Below are positions 31,220 through 40,542 of a stretch of 49,858 bases of DNA, piece by piece; the first letter of the stretch is position 1, and each line of letters begins with the position of its first letter. Both the position numbers and the translations under genes were made by a program. The notes under the pieces were generated by a model. It had not been told where the DNA came from, ran no database searches, and worked only from the letters and a program-made list of their open reading frames with translations. Source of the DNA: Actinomycetes bacterium (GTDB lineage: Bacteria; Actinomycetota; Acidimicrobiia; Acidimicrobiales; Acidimicrobiaceae); contig JAJZBG010000015.1 of NCBI GenBank assembly GCA_021799035.1, positions 1 through 49,858 on the forward strand, read 5' to 3'.

Positions 31220-31402
31220 TGCAGTTGAGATCTCCCGAGTTCAGAGACGGTAGAGAATGTGCAGGTACAGCTCAACTTCCATACAGCTCAACTCCCAGCG
31301 TAGCCGCAGAGACTATGGATATTGTCAGATTTTCAGTTGCCAAAAGGACTCTCGCAATCGCAAGAATCCTCCGATTGGAATAACCGCCGCACCATTTTCA
31401 AA

Positions 31403-34400
31403 TCACCTCTCCGAAGCTAGCGAGCGCGCCAGTTCATCAAGGATCAGCTTTTCAACGTGTTGCCGCGCTTCTTCAACATTCCTGAGAAAGGGATTTGGTT
31501 TCGTTTCAATTTCGTCCACAAATCTCCCAAGTACATCATGGTAATCCACGTGCGCTCTTCCGATGTCACTGCCTTCAAGACCCAGGCGTATCAAGTGCCT
31601 CGTTACGGGACAACCCTGTGCATCTGCCGGCACCGTTCCAGAGAGCAGGCGCTGATAATATCCGAACGAGTCTCTGACGTAAAGGGCATAGAGACCCAGT
31701 ACCGTCGATGGGCGCTCAGTGCCAGGATCGAGAAAATACGTAGGCAGCCATTCTCTCAGATCTCCAATTGCCAATGGCTGTGAAATTGCGAAGCCCTGCG
31801 CGTACTCTAAATTCAGTGACGCCAGCGAGTCCAATATTTCCGCTGTCTCAGCGCCCTCAGCAACGAAACCCATCTTCAGTCTGCGTGCCAGTTCAGCCAT
31901 TGCGATGAGAAACCGAAATCCATTGGGTTGCGCAGCTAGATTGCGTACAAACCCCCTGTCAAGCTTCACCTTCTGTAGAGGAAGCTCCTGTATCCGCAAC
32001 AGCGACGAGTAGGTCGATGCAATGTCGTCCAGAGCCAGATCAAACCCTCGCTCGTTTAGGGAGATAAGCCTTCCCCATGCGTCGGGCGAAGAGAGAAACA
32101 TGCCGCTGTCGAGCACCTCGAGGGTGATGCGTGATGGGCCGAGGTTTGATCTGGAGAATGCCTCCATGAGCTCGGCAAGATGTGCGTCCGACATGATTAG
32201 GTCGGCGAGGACATTAATGGCGCACCACAAATTGAAACCGTCTTGCTTGATCTCAGCCAAGTCTCTTTCAACTGTTGAAAGAACCTTCAGCGTAAGGAGC
32301 TTCTGATCCTCAAGCGTGAGTTCAGATAGGAACTGCTCTGGAAGATAGACTACTCCGTTTGTGGACACCAGCCTCGCAAGCGCCTCTAATCCCACAACCT
32401 CTCCAGTAGACAGCTTGACTATAGGCTGATAGAGAACATGCAGGCCACCCGAGCGAATAAGGTATTGAAAGTCGCTTGTTTCATCGGCTTTCTGGCTGCT
32501 ACGCGTGAAATATGGATAGGGAGATATTCCTTCGGGATCGTCAGGTGAGTGAAACGCCCATGCCCTGCTTCGATATCCCTTTCTTCTCTTCAACAAGTAC
32601 AAGGCCTGATCTGCGCTGTGCAGTAGTTCGTTTGGAGTAGCTGAGTTGCCGGAATAAACCGAAAGTCCTAGGCTCCCGCCAACAGTGACTCGGTTACCGT
32701 CGGGCAATATCAGAGGAGCATACAGGACGTTCTCGAACTTCTGCAGAATCTTCGCAAGGTCGGGGAATCTGCGCACGTCCTCGAGAACAAGTACGAACTC
32801 GTCGCCACCCACTCTTGCCAGCAAATCAGTCTGGCGAAGAGAATCCCTCAACGTCTTCGTCAAATTCCTCAAAGCCTGATCACCGAGATCGTGACCGTAT
32901 GTGTCGTTGATTATCTTGAAGTCGTCTAGATCGAGCATGCCAACGACGAGGAGCGTTCCGTGTCGTTTCGCACGTGAAATCGCCTCTGCTATGTGGTCTT
33001 CAAGGCCTCTTCGATTGGGGAGGCCGGTCAAGGGGTCGTGCGATGCAAGCCACGATTGCTTATCGCGCTCGCTGTTCAATTCCTCCCGGAGGTCGATCTC
33101 GCGCAGGCCGTGCGAAATCATCTGAGAGATTCGAGAAATCAACTCGATCATATCCTCCGAAAACCCGTCCAAACGATCGCTAATAACGCTCAAGACTCCC
33201 CATGACCCTCCGTGCCTTTCAATAGGAACGGAGACGGAGGAGCGCCAGCCGTTTCTGTCAGCTATCTGTGCCCACCGGGAATTGACTGGACTGTGGACGT
33301 AATCCCGTACCACAACGGTCTCACCCGTCACTATGGCCTTCATGCTTGAAGTCTCCGCCCAGCCGCTTTCTCCCACCTTTCCAACCAGAAGATCGAGCTC
33401 GGAGTTATTTTCCCCAGTTGAAACCAGTGCCTTGAGGTTCTCGCCATCGACTTGGATGCCGACCCACACCGTTCTGAACAGCCCGGACTCCAGAATCCTT
33501 GAGCAAGCCTGCGTCAAGAACTCCTGCTCAGTTCCAACTGAAAAGAGCAAGTCCCCCTCAGTCAAAAGAGCCTGGTAAACACGTGAAATACGTCTGGCTT
33601 CAGCCTGAGTTTCGAAGTTTTGAACGGCAATCCTCAAACCATCGGCAAGCTGGTCCAGCAGCCCGGTCAATGCAGCACTGAAGTACTCAGTGTCGTCGCT
33701 AACCATAACTAGAACTGCAGTCGGCTTTCCGGAAATCACGATTGGCCAGGCCCCAGCGACTCGGACAAACGAAAGTGACGGGTAGACAGTCTTCATGCCC
33801 TCAAGGTGAGGACTCGAGCCATCGCTTGCAAGTACGGGCTTGCCAGATCTGAAGGCTGTAGCAGCAACAGATCTTGACGCCGGGCTTCCATCTACGCGCA
33901 GTCTTGGCCGGAACTTCCAAAGATCCGCCTGCAGATCTTGGATTGCCCCCTTGCATTCCCCCGCTACCGTTTTCAGGAAACCGCCTTGAGGAACGGAAAC
34001 CCATGCAGCCAGAGCGTCCGTCTTTTCTATCAGGATTCTGGTCACTTCGCCATAAGCTGTGATGGGGTCAGGGACTGCTAATAGCTGATGCAAGAGCAAG
34101 CCAACCGCATCTTGATAATCGCTCAGTCTGGAAAGCTGCTCGTGTTCGCGCCTCCGTCGCAGAAAGTCGCTCAGATCGTCGCGCAACTCAACGGCAAGCG
34201 GGCGGAAGCTCTCCCGAAACGGACTTTCCTGACGACTGCAAAGGCAGAGCACACCAACGCTTTCGTCAGGGAATCGAAATGGAACTGCTAACCCGCCCCC
34301 GGGTTCGCGCTCTGTAGCACTCTCGCTCCAACGGGAAAAACCGTTTTCGTCAACGTCTATGGCCACGATGTCTTCGGTCCGCATAGCAAGACTGATCGGG

Positions 34401-34687
34401 TCCTGATCTCTAGAAAGGCCGTCTCTTTCCGACTCCCGAAGATCACTCAGGAATTCTTTTGAACTCCCTGCCACGAATGGAAAATCAAACCGGTCGCTTC
34501 CGGCAGAACGCACCGCGATCGATGCTATGGCAAGATCGAGCTGATCCGCCAAAAGCTCTACAAGATTGCAGAAGAGCTCTCCCTCGGGCAAATCCGTCGA
34601 CCGGCTAAAGAGCCTGTTGACGCTGACCAGCACCTCATATGCACTGGGATCGACTGGTAAATTGCTTTCAAGACTCTGGTCGGCCAT
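31403..34687 (-). CDS. GAF / GGDEF / EAL cyclic-di-GMP signalling protein
   Basis: Large cytosolic protein of 1094 residues with no membrane segment. Up to three GAF-like sensor domains fill about 20-185, 205-365 and 375-530. The GGDEF domain (about 540-700) has an intact GGDEF at 627-631 and the RxxD inhibitory site at 618-621, so diguanylate cyclase activity is likely. The EAL domain (about 740-980) has EAL at 768-770, the Asp-Asp pair in ALDDIAS, KLDRGF and AEGAET, but the usual ITLE-T-E reads ITLEVLD and DDFGTGYSS reads DDIASTYSS, so phosphodiesterase activity is less certain. A helical C-terminal tail of about 100 residues is unrecognised. Confidence 0.93.
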   Translation of the reverse strand: MADQSLESNLPVDPSAYEVLVSVNRLFSRSTDLPEGELFCNLVELLADQLDLAIASIAVRSAGSDRFDFPFVAGSSKEFLSDLRESERDGLSRDQDPISLAMRTEDIVAIDVDENGFSRWSESATEREPGGGLAVPFRFPDESVGVLCLCSRQESPFRESFRPLAVELRDDLSDFLRRRREHEQLSRLSDYQDAVGLLLHQLLAVPDPITAYGEVTRILIEKTDALAAWVSVPQGGFLKTVAGECKGAIQDLQADLWKFRPRLRVDGSPASRSVAATAFRSGKPVLASDGSSPHLEGMKTVYPSLSFVRVAGAWPIVISGKPTAVLVMVSDDTEYFSAALTGLLDQLADGLRIAVQNFETQAEARRISRVYQALLTEGDLLFSVGTEQEFLTQACSRILESGLFRTVWVGIQVDGENLKALVSTGENNSELDLLVGKVGESGWAETSSMKAIVTGETVVVRDYVHSPVNSRWAQIADRNGWRSSVSVPIERHGGSWGVLSVISDRLDGFSEDMIELISRISQMISHGLREIDLREELNSERDKQSWLASHDPLTGLPNRRGLEDHIAEAISRAKRHGTLLVVGMLDLDDFKIINDTYGHDLGDQALRNLTKTLRDSLRQTDLLARVGGDEFVLVLEDVRRFPDLAKILQKFENVLYAPLILPDGNRVTVGGSLGLSVYSGNSATPNELLHSADQALYLLKRRKGYRSRAWAFHSPDDPEGISPYPYFTRSSQKADETSDFQYLIRSGGLHVLYQPIVKLSTGEVVGLEALARLVSTNGVVYLPEQFLSELTLEDQKLLTLKVLSTVERDLAEIKQDGFNLWCAINVLADLIMSDAHLAELMEAFSRSNLGPSRITLEVLDSGMFLSSPDAWGRLISLNERGFDLALDDIASTYSSLLRIQELPLQKVKLDRGFVRNLAAQPNGFRFLIAMAELARRLKMGFVAEGAETAEILDSLASLNLEYAQGFAISQPLAIGDLREWLPTYFLDPGTERPSTVLGLYALYVRDSFGYYQRLLSGTVPADAQGCPVTRHLIRLGLEGSDIGRAHVDYHDVLGRFVDEIETKPNPFLRNVEEARQHVEKLILDELARSLASER

Positions 34688-34804
34688 GCAATAGCCTAAA
34701 GAAATACCGGAACCAATGACAGTTTTGTACCAGCTCTGCCGAGTCTGAGTAGGAAAAGGCTGTCAAGTTGTCGATCCATTGAACCAATCCGCTGTAATTG
34801 CACC

Positions 34805-34930
34805 TCACCAGGATGCAAGGCCAAACTCTGATTCAGTTTTCATTGGCGAATTAAACAAAGCCATGACCAGCACTACCACGCCGAGCGTGATCAACAGATT
34901 TGCAAAGCTCGCTGCCCCGCTTAGGCCCAT
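34805..34930 (-). CDS. Small single-pass membrane peptide (41 residues)
   Basis: An open frame of 42 codons including stop. The peptide starts MGLSGAASFANLL and has one hydrophobic stretch from about residue 10 to 27 (Phe-Ala-Asn to Ala-Leu-Phe), then a short polar tail with Lys, Glu and a final Trp. This amphipathic layout looks like a real one-pass membrane peptide. It lies 114 bases downstream of the sigma-factor gene and 117 bases upstream of the c-di-GMP gene, on the same strand. The ribosome-binding site is weak and no family is recognised. The evidence is the hydrophobic pattern and location only. Confidence 0.45.
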   Translation of the reverse strand: MGLSGAASFANLLITLGVVVLVMALFNSPMKTESEFGLASW

Positions 34931-35043
34931 GGATTCAGAGCCTGTTCTAAATCGCCCTAGTCAAATCCAACACTAACCTTTGGTCTAGACAGCTTAGCCA
35001 GACTGGACGCAGAATCAGCGTTGCCAAGCCTCTGTTCTGTTCG

Positions 35044-35865
35044 TCAGTCTTCTCGTGGACCCACGTCTTCGAAATTGACTTTGCGCTCCGCAGCTTGGTG
35101 GATCCTTTTCAAAACTTCAGCTGGAATTACCGTGTCAGGATCCCTCATGCCAGAGAGTGAGCCCTTCACACCGACGAGCGAGGCATACAAAGGAGGGCAT
35201 GTGGTGCACGCGGAAAGGTGTTCTACCAACCGACGCTCCATGTCTGTGCCGGAAAGTTCCCCATCGAGATAATCCGAGACCATGCTTCGCGCCTCCCAGC
35301 AAGTCAAAGGAGCTCGGACGTTGGAAGCTTTCCTTGTGGCGCTTTCCGACAACGCACTCACAAGCATCATCCTCCCGCGCCTAAGTCGCTGCTTTGCAGC
35401 AGAAAGCGATATTTCAAGCGATTCAGCGACTTCCGCAAGCTTCCAACCCTCCATGTCGTGCAGCAGGACTGCGCTTCTATATGCGAAAGGGAGCCTGAAC
35501 AGTGCATCCATGAGCTCTTCCCTGTCTTCCGCCATTTCAGCAACGACCTCAGGATCAACGCTGAAAGTGTCATCCCTCCACTGATCCTCCACCTCGCTGA
35601 CCGATACCTCCCTCGCCGTTCTCCGTGCAGCATCGACAGCAAGGTTATGAAGGATCCTGTGCAGCCACGCCCTCAAACCTGCCTGGCTTTTCAGAGTATT
35701 CGACTTCTCCCATGCCTTGGAAATAGTGTCGCTTACAAGCCATTCTGCACTCAAGGAGTCGCCCACAAGCGTAAGGGCATATCTATATAAGCCAGGGATC
35801 TCCGCAGCCACGGCCTGCGACAAGCCACCCGTTCCGGCAAAAAGCACTGAATCAGCTTTGCTCAT
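35044..35865 (-). CDS. ECF-type RNA polymerase sigma factor with fused C-terminal zinc anti-sigma-like domain
   Basis: Protein of 273 residues. Sigma region 2 covers about 20-90 (YRYALTLVGD, then a DTISKAWE and LRAWLHRILHNLAVDAARR core); region 4 spans about 115-172 (FRLPFAYRSAVLLHDMEGWKLAEVAESL and an SAAKQRLRRGR recognition helix). After a short linker comes a zinc domain with Cys189, His216, Cys220 and Cys223, i.e. C-x26-H-x3-C-x2-C, the ZAS motif of anti-sigma factors. The fusion suggests that sigma activity is held in check in cis and released by redox or metal change; that role is inference. Some ECF groups are known to carry such C-terminal extensions. Confidence 0.9.
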   Translation of the reverse strand: MSKADSVLFAGTGGLSQAVAAEIPGLYRYALTLVGDSLSAEWLVSDTISKAWEKSNTLKSQAGLRAWLHRILHNLAVDAARRTAREVSVSEVEDQWRDDTFSVDPEVVAEMAEDREELMDALFRLPFAYRSAVLLHDMEGWKLAEVAESLEISLSAAKQRLRRGRMMLVSALSESATRKASNVRAPLTCWEARSMVSDYLDGELSGTDMERRLVEHLSACTTCPPLYASLVGVKGSLSGMRDPDTVIPAEVLKRIHQAAERKVNFEDVGPRED

Positions 35866-35907
35866 ATGCCTTCATGCTATTCATCTTGCGCAATCGCACA
35901 ACGGGAA

Positions 35908-36138
35908 TCAGTGGGCCATCCTGTGCCCGGGCTTTTCGCTCTTTGAGAGCGTATCGATCCTAAGTGCAGAATATATGGGGCAGTAGCCCGAAAGACCTGT
36001 GGCCAGAAGTATGAACGCCACAACCAGGAGGACAATTCCCCAGGCTGTGCTCGCTCCGATGATCAATGCGACAATGACGGCGGCTATGCCGAGAACCACT
36101 CTTATGGCCTGGTCTATCACGCCAACTCTTCTTTTCAT
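35908..36138 (-). CDS. DUF2892 (YgaP-like) small membrane protein
   Basis: Encodes 76 residues with two close hydrophobic helices (about 12-30 and 32-50) and the family pattern N-terminal R-x-G-x-x-D-x-x-I-R-x-x-x-G, ending with a GLSGYCPIYSALRI segment. The Cys-Pro after the second helix is typical of this DUF2892 family, found alone or fused to rhodanese domains as in YgaP. Function is not established. AAGGAG lies eight bases before the ATG, and a GTTAG/CTAAC repeat (36153-36169) lies just upstream. The sigma gene follows 42 bases later on the same strand. Confidence 0.85.
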   Translation of the reverse strand: MKRRVGVIDQAIRVVLGIAAVIVALIIGASTAWGIVLLVVAFILLATGLSGYCPIYSALRIDTLSKSEKPGHRMAH

Positions 36139-36152
36139 GTTGGAGCTCCTTT

Positions 36153-36169
36153 GTTAGCAATTCTCTAAC
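36153..36169. promoter_or_regulatory. Small inverted repeat before the DUF2892 gene
   Basis: GTTAG and CTAAC form a perfect five-base repeat around a seven-base spacer, directly upstream of the ribosome-binding site. It could be an operator for the nearby winged-helix regulator or a short hairpin. The evidence is weak. Confidence 0.25.
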
Positions 36170-36315
36170 GGAAAGACGCATCCAAGCGCCAAAAAGATAC
36201 AAGATTCGGGCAACTTTTCACATCTGAGAGACGGAAGTGCAAACGCGCTGGCATGCTTGGCTCAACATGGCTTCAGCCATAGGCTATGCAGTCTGAATGG
36301 GATCAATCATCGCCT

Positions 36316-36627
36316 CTACTTCGATCCAGTGAGCTCGATTCTGGACACCAGTTCCAGCAGATCCCCAACACTGTTTGGCTGTTCAACCGAATGTCTGAGA
36401 GGAAGCTCCGCCTCAATTTCGTAGTGGTTGCGTCGGCCAATCTTGGTCCGTTTTACGTATCCCGCCTCGACAAGGTCGGCAATGATTGTCTGAGTCGCCC
36501 GTTCGGTGACACCAACCTTGGCGGAAATGTCTCGAGTGCGGATCCCGGGATCCTGCGCAATGCATATCAATACATGCCCGTGGTTCGACAAAAAGGTCCA
36601 TGGACGTGATCGGACGGTATCTCCCAT
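36316..36627 (-). CDS. Winged helix-turn-helix transcriptional regulator
   Basis: Protein of 103 residues made almost wholly of one winged-helix DNA-binding domain. The helix-turn-helix is at about 28-58 (GIRTRDISAKVGVTERATQTIIADLVEAGYVKR), followed by a wing with KIGRRNHYEI. The closest resemblance is to MarR/ArsR-type domains without an effector domain. No start-site ribosome-binding sequence is seen, so the message may be leaderless. It lies between the orphan Mo-enzyme gene and the DUF2892 gene, 177 bases from the latter. The target is unknown; the small repeat before DUF2892 is one candidate. Confidence 0.8.
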   Translation of the reverse strand: MGDTVRSRPWTFLSNHGHVLICIAQDPGIRTRDISAKVGVTERATQTIIADLVEAGYVKRTKIGRRNHYEIEAELPLRHSVEQPNSVGDLLELVSRIELTGSK

Positions 36628-36697
36628 GCAAGCATATTACTGTTGATAATTGACCTGCGAACTACCTTTCGTAAATTATTCCTCATTCAAGCGAGCT

Positions 36698-36743
36698 GGC
36701 AATTCGGCAGTGCGCGCCACTTCAAATGGAGGCCGAACTGGCC
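36698..36743 (-). other. Stem-loop downstream of the Mo-hydroxylase gene
   Basis: GGC-AATTCGGC and GCCGAACTGGCC pair over about eleven bases with one bulge and a 23-base loop, 89 bases past the stop of the molybdenum enzyme gene and before the winged-helix gene. No T-run follows; function is unclear. Confidence 0.3.
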
Positions 36744-36831
36744 TTGCTCCGTTTGCATGCGCGCAAATCGGGGATCTGACAAACGGCCATATGCGTCATG
36801 CCAGCACGTCTGCAAGCCTGTTATCAGCGAG

Positions 36832-39105
36832 CTAACGAGAGATCTTCTTCAGTGCGTTCCAAATCTTCAACGGCGAGTAGGGAGGGTCTAAGTGGCCCAG
36901 ATAACCCAGCCTTCCTAGGCCAGCGTTCACGGCATTAGCCACCGCAGCCAGTGCTCCAACAGTCCCGCTCTCGCCAACTCCCTTAGCGCCCAATTTGGTG
37001 TACGGCGTTGGAGTCGATCTGAACTCGGTTTCCGATTCATAACTTGCCTCTGTCGCACTCGGAACGAGGTAGTCCATGAAGCTCGCGGACACTGGCATAC
37101 CGTCCTCGTCGTAAACCATCTCCTCAAAGAGTGCGGAGGCTACACCTTGCATCGCTCCACCTATGATCTGCCCTTCAGCGAGAAGCGGATTGATGATGGT
37201 TCCGGCGTCGTCCACAGCAACTATCCGCCTCAAGCTCACCAAGCCTGTGTCTAGGTCAATGTCCACCTCCGCACCGTAGGCGCCGAAAGGAAATGAGGCT
37301 CCCGGTATGTTTGAACGAGTCTTGGATTCGAGTTTGAGATGATCCTCCGACTTTTCCATGTCCTGCGCTATCTCGAAAATAGTCATGCTTGGCACAGGGC
37401 TTCCCTGAACGTGGACTCTGCCATTTTCCCAGACGAGATCCTCGACAGCCGCCTCGAATCGAGATGCCGCCCATTCCGCCGCTCTAGCCTTGACCTCATT
37501 GCAGGCAATCACAAGAGCCTCCCCGCCAAGAAGCATTGACCTCGATCCGAAGGTGCCAATCCCCGGGCCATAATCCGAGTCGCCCTGCTTTATCAGAATC
37601 GATTCGATCTCCACCCCAAGTTCATCTGCCAAGATCTGAGCAAAAGACGTCTTGTGCCCCTGTCCATGCGCAGAAGTTCCACTTGTCGCTACGACTGTTC
37701 CGTTTGAAAGAATCTCTACGCTTCCACTCTCCCAAAAACCTGAGCCAGCAGGCTCGACAGACATGGCAATTCCTGTGGCTGAAACAGCGCCATCTCCTGC
37801 CTTCTCACCACTTTTGGACTCAATGAGCTCCTTGGCTCTGAGAAGGGCAGGGGCATAGTCCCCTGAATCATAGGTATGTCCCAGCGCAGTCAAATATGGA
37901 AACTCTTCAGGCAAAAGGAGATTCTTCATCCTTAGCTCCAGCGGATCAATTCCCATCTCCCTTGCAGCCATTTCCACGATACGCTCGATGAAATAGCATG
38001 CCTCCGGCCTTCCTGCTCCCCTGTACGGACCAGTCGGTACCTTGTTGGTGGCAACTCCCGTCAAGGTCACTTTCGCACTTGGAATGCGATATGCACCGGT
38101 CAGGAGGCTGGAAGCTGTGAACGGAGCAATAGGTGTCGAAGGGAACAAGTATGCGCCCAAATCAGCGAGAAGCGAAGCCTCGATAGCAAGAAACTTGCCG
38201 TCACCGTCAAGCGCCAAGCGGACATTGGCGCTGATGCCACGCCCCTGATAGGAGGAGGTGAAGTTTTCTGACCTGTCCTCAACCCACTTCACTGGCCGAC
38301 CAAGCTTCCTAGACGACGCATATGCCAAAAGGTACTCCTGAGGTGAGCCTCCTTTCGACCCAAATGCGCCCCCAACCTCGGGAACCAGAGTCCTAATCTT
38401 CTCAGGTGGGATACCAAACATCTGCGAGAGCTGGGCTCTAGGCCTATGAGGGTCTTGGCTCGACACCCACATGAGTACTGTGTCGGCATCTTTGTCGTAA
38501 GAGATGATGCAACCTCGGGGCTCCATGGGAGCAGCCACGAGTCGGGGAAGCTCGAAATGGCTTTCGACAATGCGGTCTGCCGCAGCAATCACACTGTCGA
38601 AGTCATCGGTCTTCTTCTCCCAGCTCATCAATACATTGCTTTCCGTCCCCTCATGTAGGAGTTCTTTCCCTTCAAGTGATGCGCTGGTGCTTATAACGGG
38701 AGTCAAAGGCTCGTAGTCGATGTCAACCAGTTCTGCCGCATCTTCGGCCTGAGCTCGTGATTCGGCGATCACAATCGCAACAGGCTCTCCCACAAAATTC
38801 ACCGCATTTTCGGCCATTAGGGGCATCATTACTTCTCGAAGATTTATGCCTGGCGCGGCCATCGGCCGAGGCGGAATATACGTTCCAGCAAAGTCCTTGG
38901 CGGTATAGACAGCAACAACCCCGCTCATGGTGGAAGCTAGGGAGACATCTATTGAACGTATAGTTGCGCGAGCCGAAGTCGATCTAACCACTCGCAAGTA
39001 AAGCTGCCCTTCAAGATTAATGTCGTCGAGATACTTGCCCTCCCCCTGTATGAGCTGGTTATCCTCATACCTCTCTAGCGGCTTTCCCACCCACCTGTCG
39101 GCCAT
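36832..39105 (-). CDS. Molybdenum hydroxylase large subunit (xanthine/aldehyde/CO dehydrogenase family)
   Basis: Molybdopterin-binding subunit of 757 residues. The active-site loop reads GPYRGAGRPEA, the AYRGAGR-like form seen in so-called form II CoxL and aldehyde oxidases rather than the AYXCSFR of true CO dehydrogenase. GGAFGSKGG and the C-terminal catalytic Glu in GAKGVGESG are kept. Usual partners, the FAD (CoxM) and 2Fe-2S (CoxS) subunits, are absent on both sides. The start is either this ATG or the TTG three codons earlier, which has a better spaced GGGGGG. The substrate is unknown; CO is unlikely. Confidence 0.93.
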   Translation of the reverse strand: MADRWVGKPLERYEDNQLIQGEGKYLDDINLEGQLYLRVVRSTSARATIRSIDVSLASTMSGVVAVYTAKDFAGTYIPPRPMAAPGINLREVMMPLMAENAVNFVGEPVAIVIAESRAQAEDAAELVDIDYEPLTPVISTSASLEGKELLHEGTESNVLMSWEKKTDDFDSVIAAADRIVESHFELPRLVAAPMEPRGCIISYDKDADTVLMWVSSQDPHRPRAQLSQMFGIPPEKIRTLVPEVGGAFGSKGGSPQEYLLAYASSRKLGRPVKWVEDRSENFTSSYQGRGISANVRLALDGDGKFLAIEASLLADLGAYLFPSTPIAPFTASSLLTGAYRIPSAKVTLTGVATNKVPTGPYRGAGRPEACYFIERIVEMAAREMGIDPLELRMKNLLLPEEFPYLTALGHTYDSGDYAPALLRAKELIESKSGEKAGDGAVSATGIAMSVEPAGSGFWESGSVEILSNGTVVATSGTSAHGQGHKTSFAQILADELGVEIESILIKQGDSDYGPGIGTFGSRSMLLGGEALVIACNEVKARAAEWAASRFEAAVEDLVWENGRVHVQGSPVPSMTIFEIAQDMEKSEDHLKLESKTRSNIPGASFPFGAYGAEVDIDLDTGLVSLRRIVAVDDAGTIINPLLAEGQIIGGAMQGVASALFEEMVYDEDGMPVSASFMDYLVPSATEASYESETEFRSTPTPYTKLGAKGVGESGTVGALAAVANAVNAGLGRLGYLGHLDPPYSPLKIWNALKKISR

Positions 39106-39353
39106 AGTGTCCAACTGCTCACCCCCCTGAATTTTGGACCAGAAATGCTCCTGAAGCTCAGCTGGGTTAACACTATCTCAAGAGGCAAAATTGCGCTGCC
39201 CGCTACCCGTTGTCGTCGACTGGAACCCGTCTCCGCGACCTGGCATCGACTCAGCGCGCCATATGGACGTATGATAAGTCACAGTCGGATCGGGCAAAAC
39301 GCCGCCTATCTGCCAACGTTTTAGAAAGACAGATCTCGAAGGAGGAAGGCGGA

Positions 39354-40358
39354 ATGAAGGCATGGATCGTAGAGAGTCCCGGACTTGTCGACACTCACCC
39401 ACTTAAGATGGTCGACCGGGATGTTCCAAAGCCGGGTCCGGGAGAAGTGCTTGTCAAAGTAAAGGCGTGTGGCGTTTGTAGGACAGACCTCCACCTTGCA
39501 GAAGGCGATCTGATTCCGAAGCGCAAACAGGTTGTGCCCGGCCATGAGGTGATTGGTACAGTTATCGCTTCAGGAGATGGCGCCAATCGGTTCGCTGCTG
39601 GCGAAAGGATCGGAATCGCCTGGCTTAGAAAGACCTGCGGACTCTGCCGATACTGCAAGCAAGGTTCTGAAAATCTTTGCCTATCACCCCTATTCACTGG
39701 CTGGGATGAAGATGGAGGCTTTGCGGAATATGCGACGGTGAATGAGAGCTACGCTTACCCAATCCCCGATGGGCTAACGGACGAAAAGGCCGCACCCTTG
39801 CTTTGCTCGGGCATTATTGGATATAGAGCCTTGCGCCGCTCTAATTTGCCTCAAGGTGGCCGCCTGGGAATATATGGCTTCGGAGCCTCAGCCCATCTCA
39901 CGATACAGATTGCCCTCTACGAGGGAGCCAAAGTCCATGTGATCACCAGGTCCGAATCTGCACGCCGTGCTGCACTTGAGCTGGGAGCTGATTCTGCTCG
40001 CGGCGACGGCGAGGTTCCACCCGAGCCTCTCGATTCCGCCATCTTGTTTGCGCCGGTAGGAACGCTGGTACCTCCGATCATGGAGGCACTCGATCGGGGC
40101 GGCACTCTCGCTATTGCAGGCATCCACCTCACCGATATCCCCGCGCTCAACTACGACAGGCATCTTTTCCAAGAAAAAGAGATCCGAAGCGTCACTGCTA
40201 ACACCAGAGCAGATGGCGAAAATTTTCTCGATCTGGCCACCCGAATTCCCGTCAATGTGACCACGGTCCCATATGGTTTCAGCGATGCCGACCGAGCGCT
40301 CAGCGACCTTGCCTATGACCGTTTCACTGGTGCGGCCGTGCTGACGATGGACTCTTAG
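39354..40358 (+). CDS. Zinc-dependent alcohol dehydrogenase
   Basis: Medium-chain dehydrogenase/reductase of 334 residues. The catalytic zinc site has Cys42 (GVCRTD) and His64 (GHEVIG). The structural zinc cysteines are 95, 98, 101 and 109. The Rossmann motif [10 protein letters not shown] is near residue 172, with Ala in place of the usual Gly. It resembles the AdhA/AdhP-type NAD(P)-dependent alcohol dehydrogenases. GGAGGAAGG before the ATG decides the start; an upstream in-frame start at 39210 would add 48 unlikely residues. It is divergent from the Mo-hydroxylase gene; an alcohol-aldehyde-acid route with that enzyme is conceivable. Confidence 0.94.
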   Translation: MKAWIVESPGLVDTHPLKMVDRDVPKPGPGEVLVKVKACGVCRTDLHLAEGDLIPKRKQVVPGHEVIGTVIASGDGANRFAAGERIGIAWLRKTCGLCRYCKQGSENLCLSPLFTGWDEDGGFAEYATVNESYAYPIPDGLTDEKAAPLLCSGIIGYRALRRSNLPQGGRLGIYGFGASAHLTIQIALYEGAKVHVITRSESARRAALELGADSARGDGEVPPEPLDSAILFAPVGTLVPPIMEALDRGGTLAIAGIHLTDIPALNYDRHLFQEKEIRSVTANTRADGENFLDLATRIPVNVTTVPYGFSDADRALSDLAYDRFTGAAVLTMDS

Positions 40359-40482
40359 CGCAAGCACCGGCACTGCAATCGAACGCTGCTCCCGTAGGGA
40401 TGCTTTCCGTCAATCTAACCCTTCAAGACAACCTCGTCTCTTCGTCGTGCAGCCATGCAACACTCTGTGGGCCTGGTGAGCC

Positions 40483-40511
40483 TTGACACCTGCGAAACTC
40501 CACTATACGCT
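40483..40511 (+). promoter_or_regulatory. Promoter of the YbjQ-family gene
   Basis: TTGACA (40483-40488) and TACGCT (40506-40511) are 17 bases apart; a TATACG two bases earlier is an alternative -10 with a 15-base spacer. The start codon follows about 30 bases later. The TTGACA overlaps what an automatic caller may take as a TTG start. Confidence 0.5.
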
Positions 40512-40542
40512 CAGTGGTGATCACAAACAGACAGGGGGAAGT

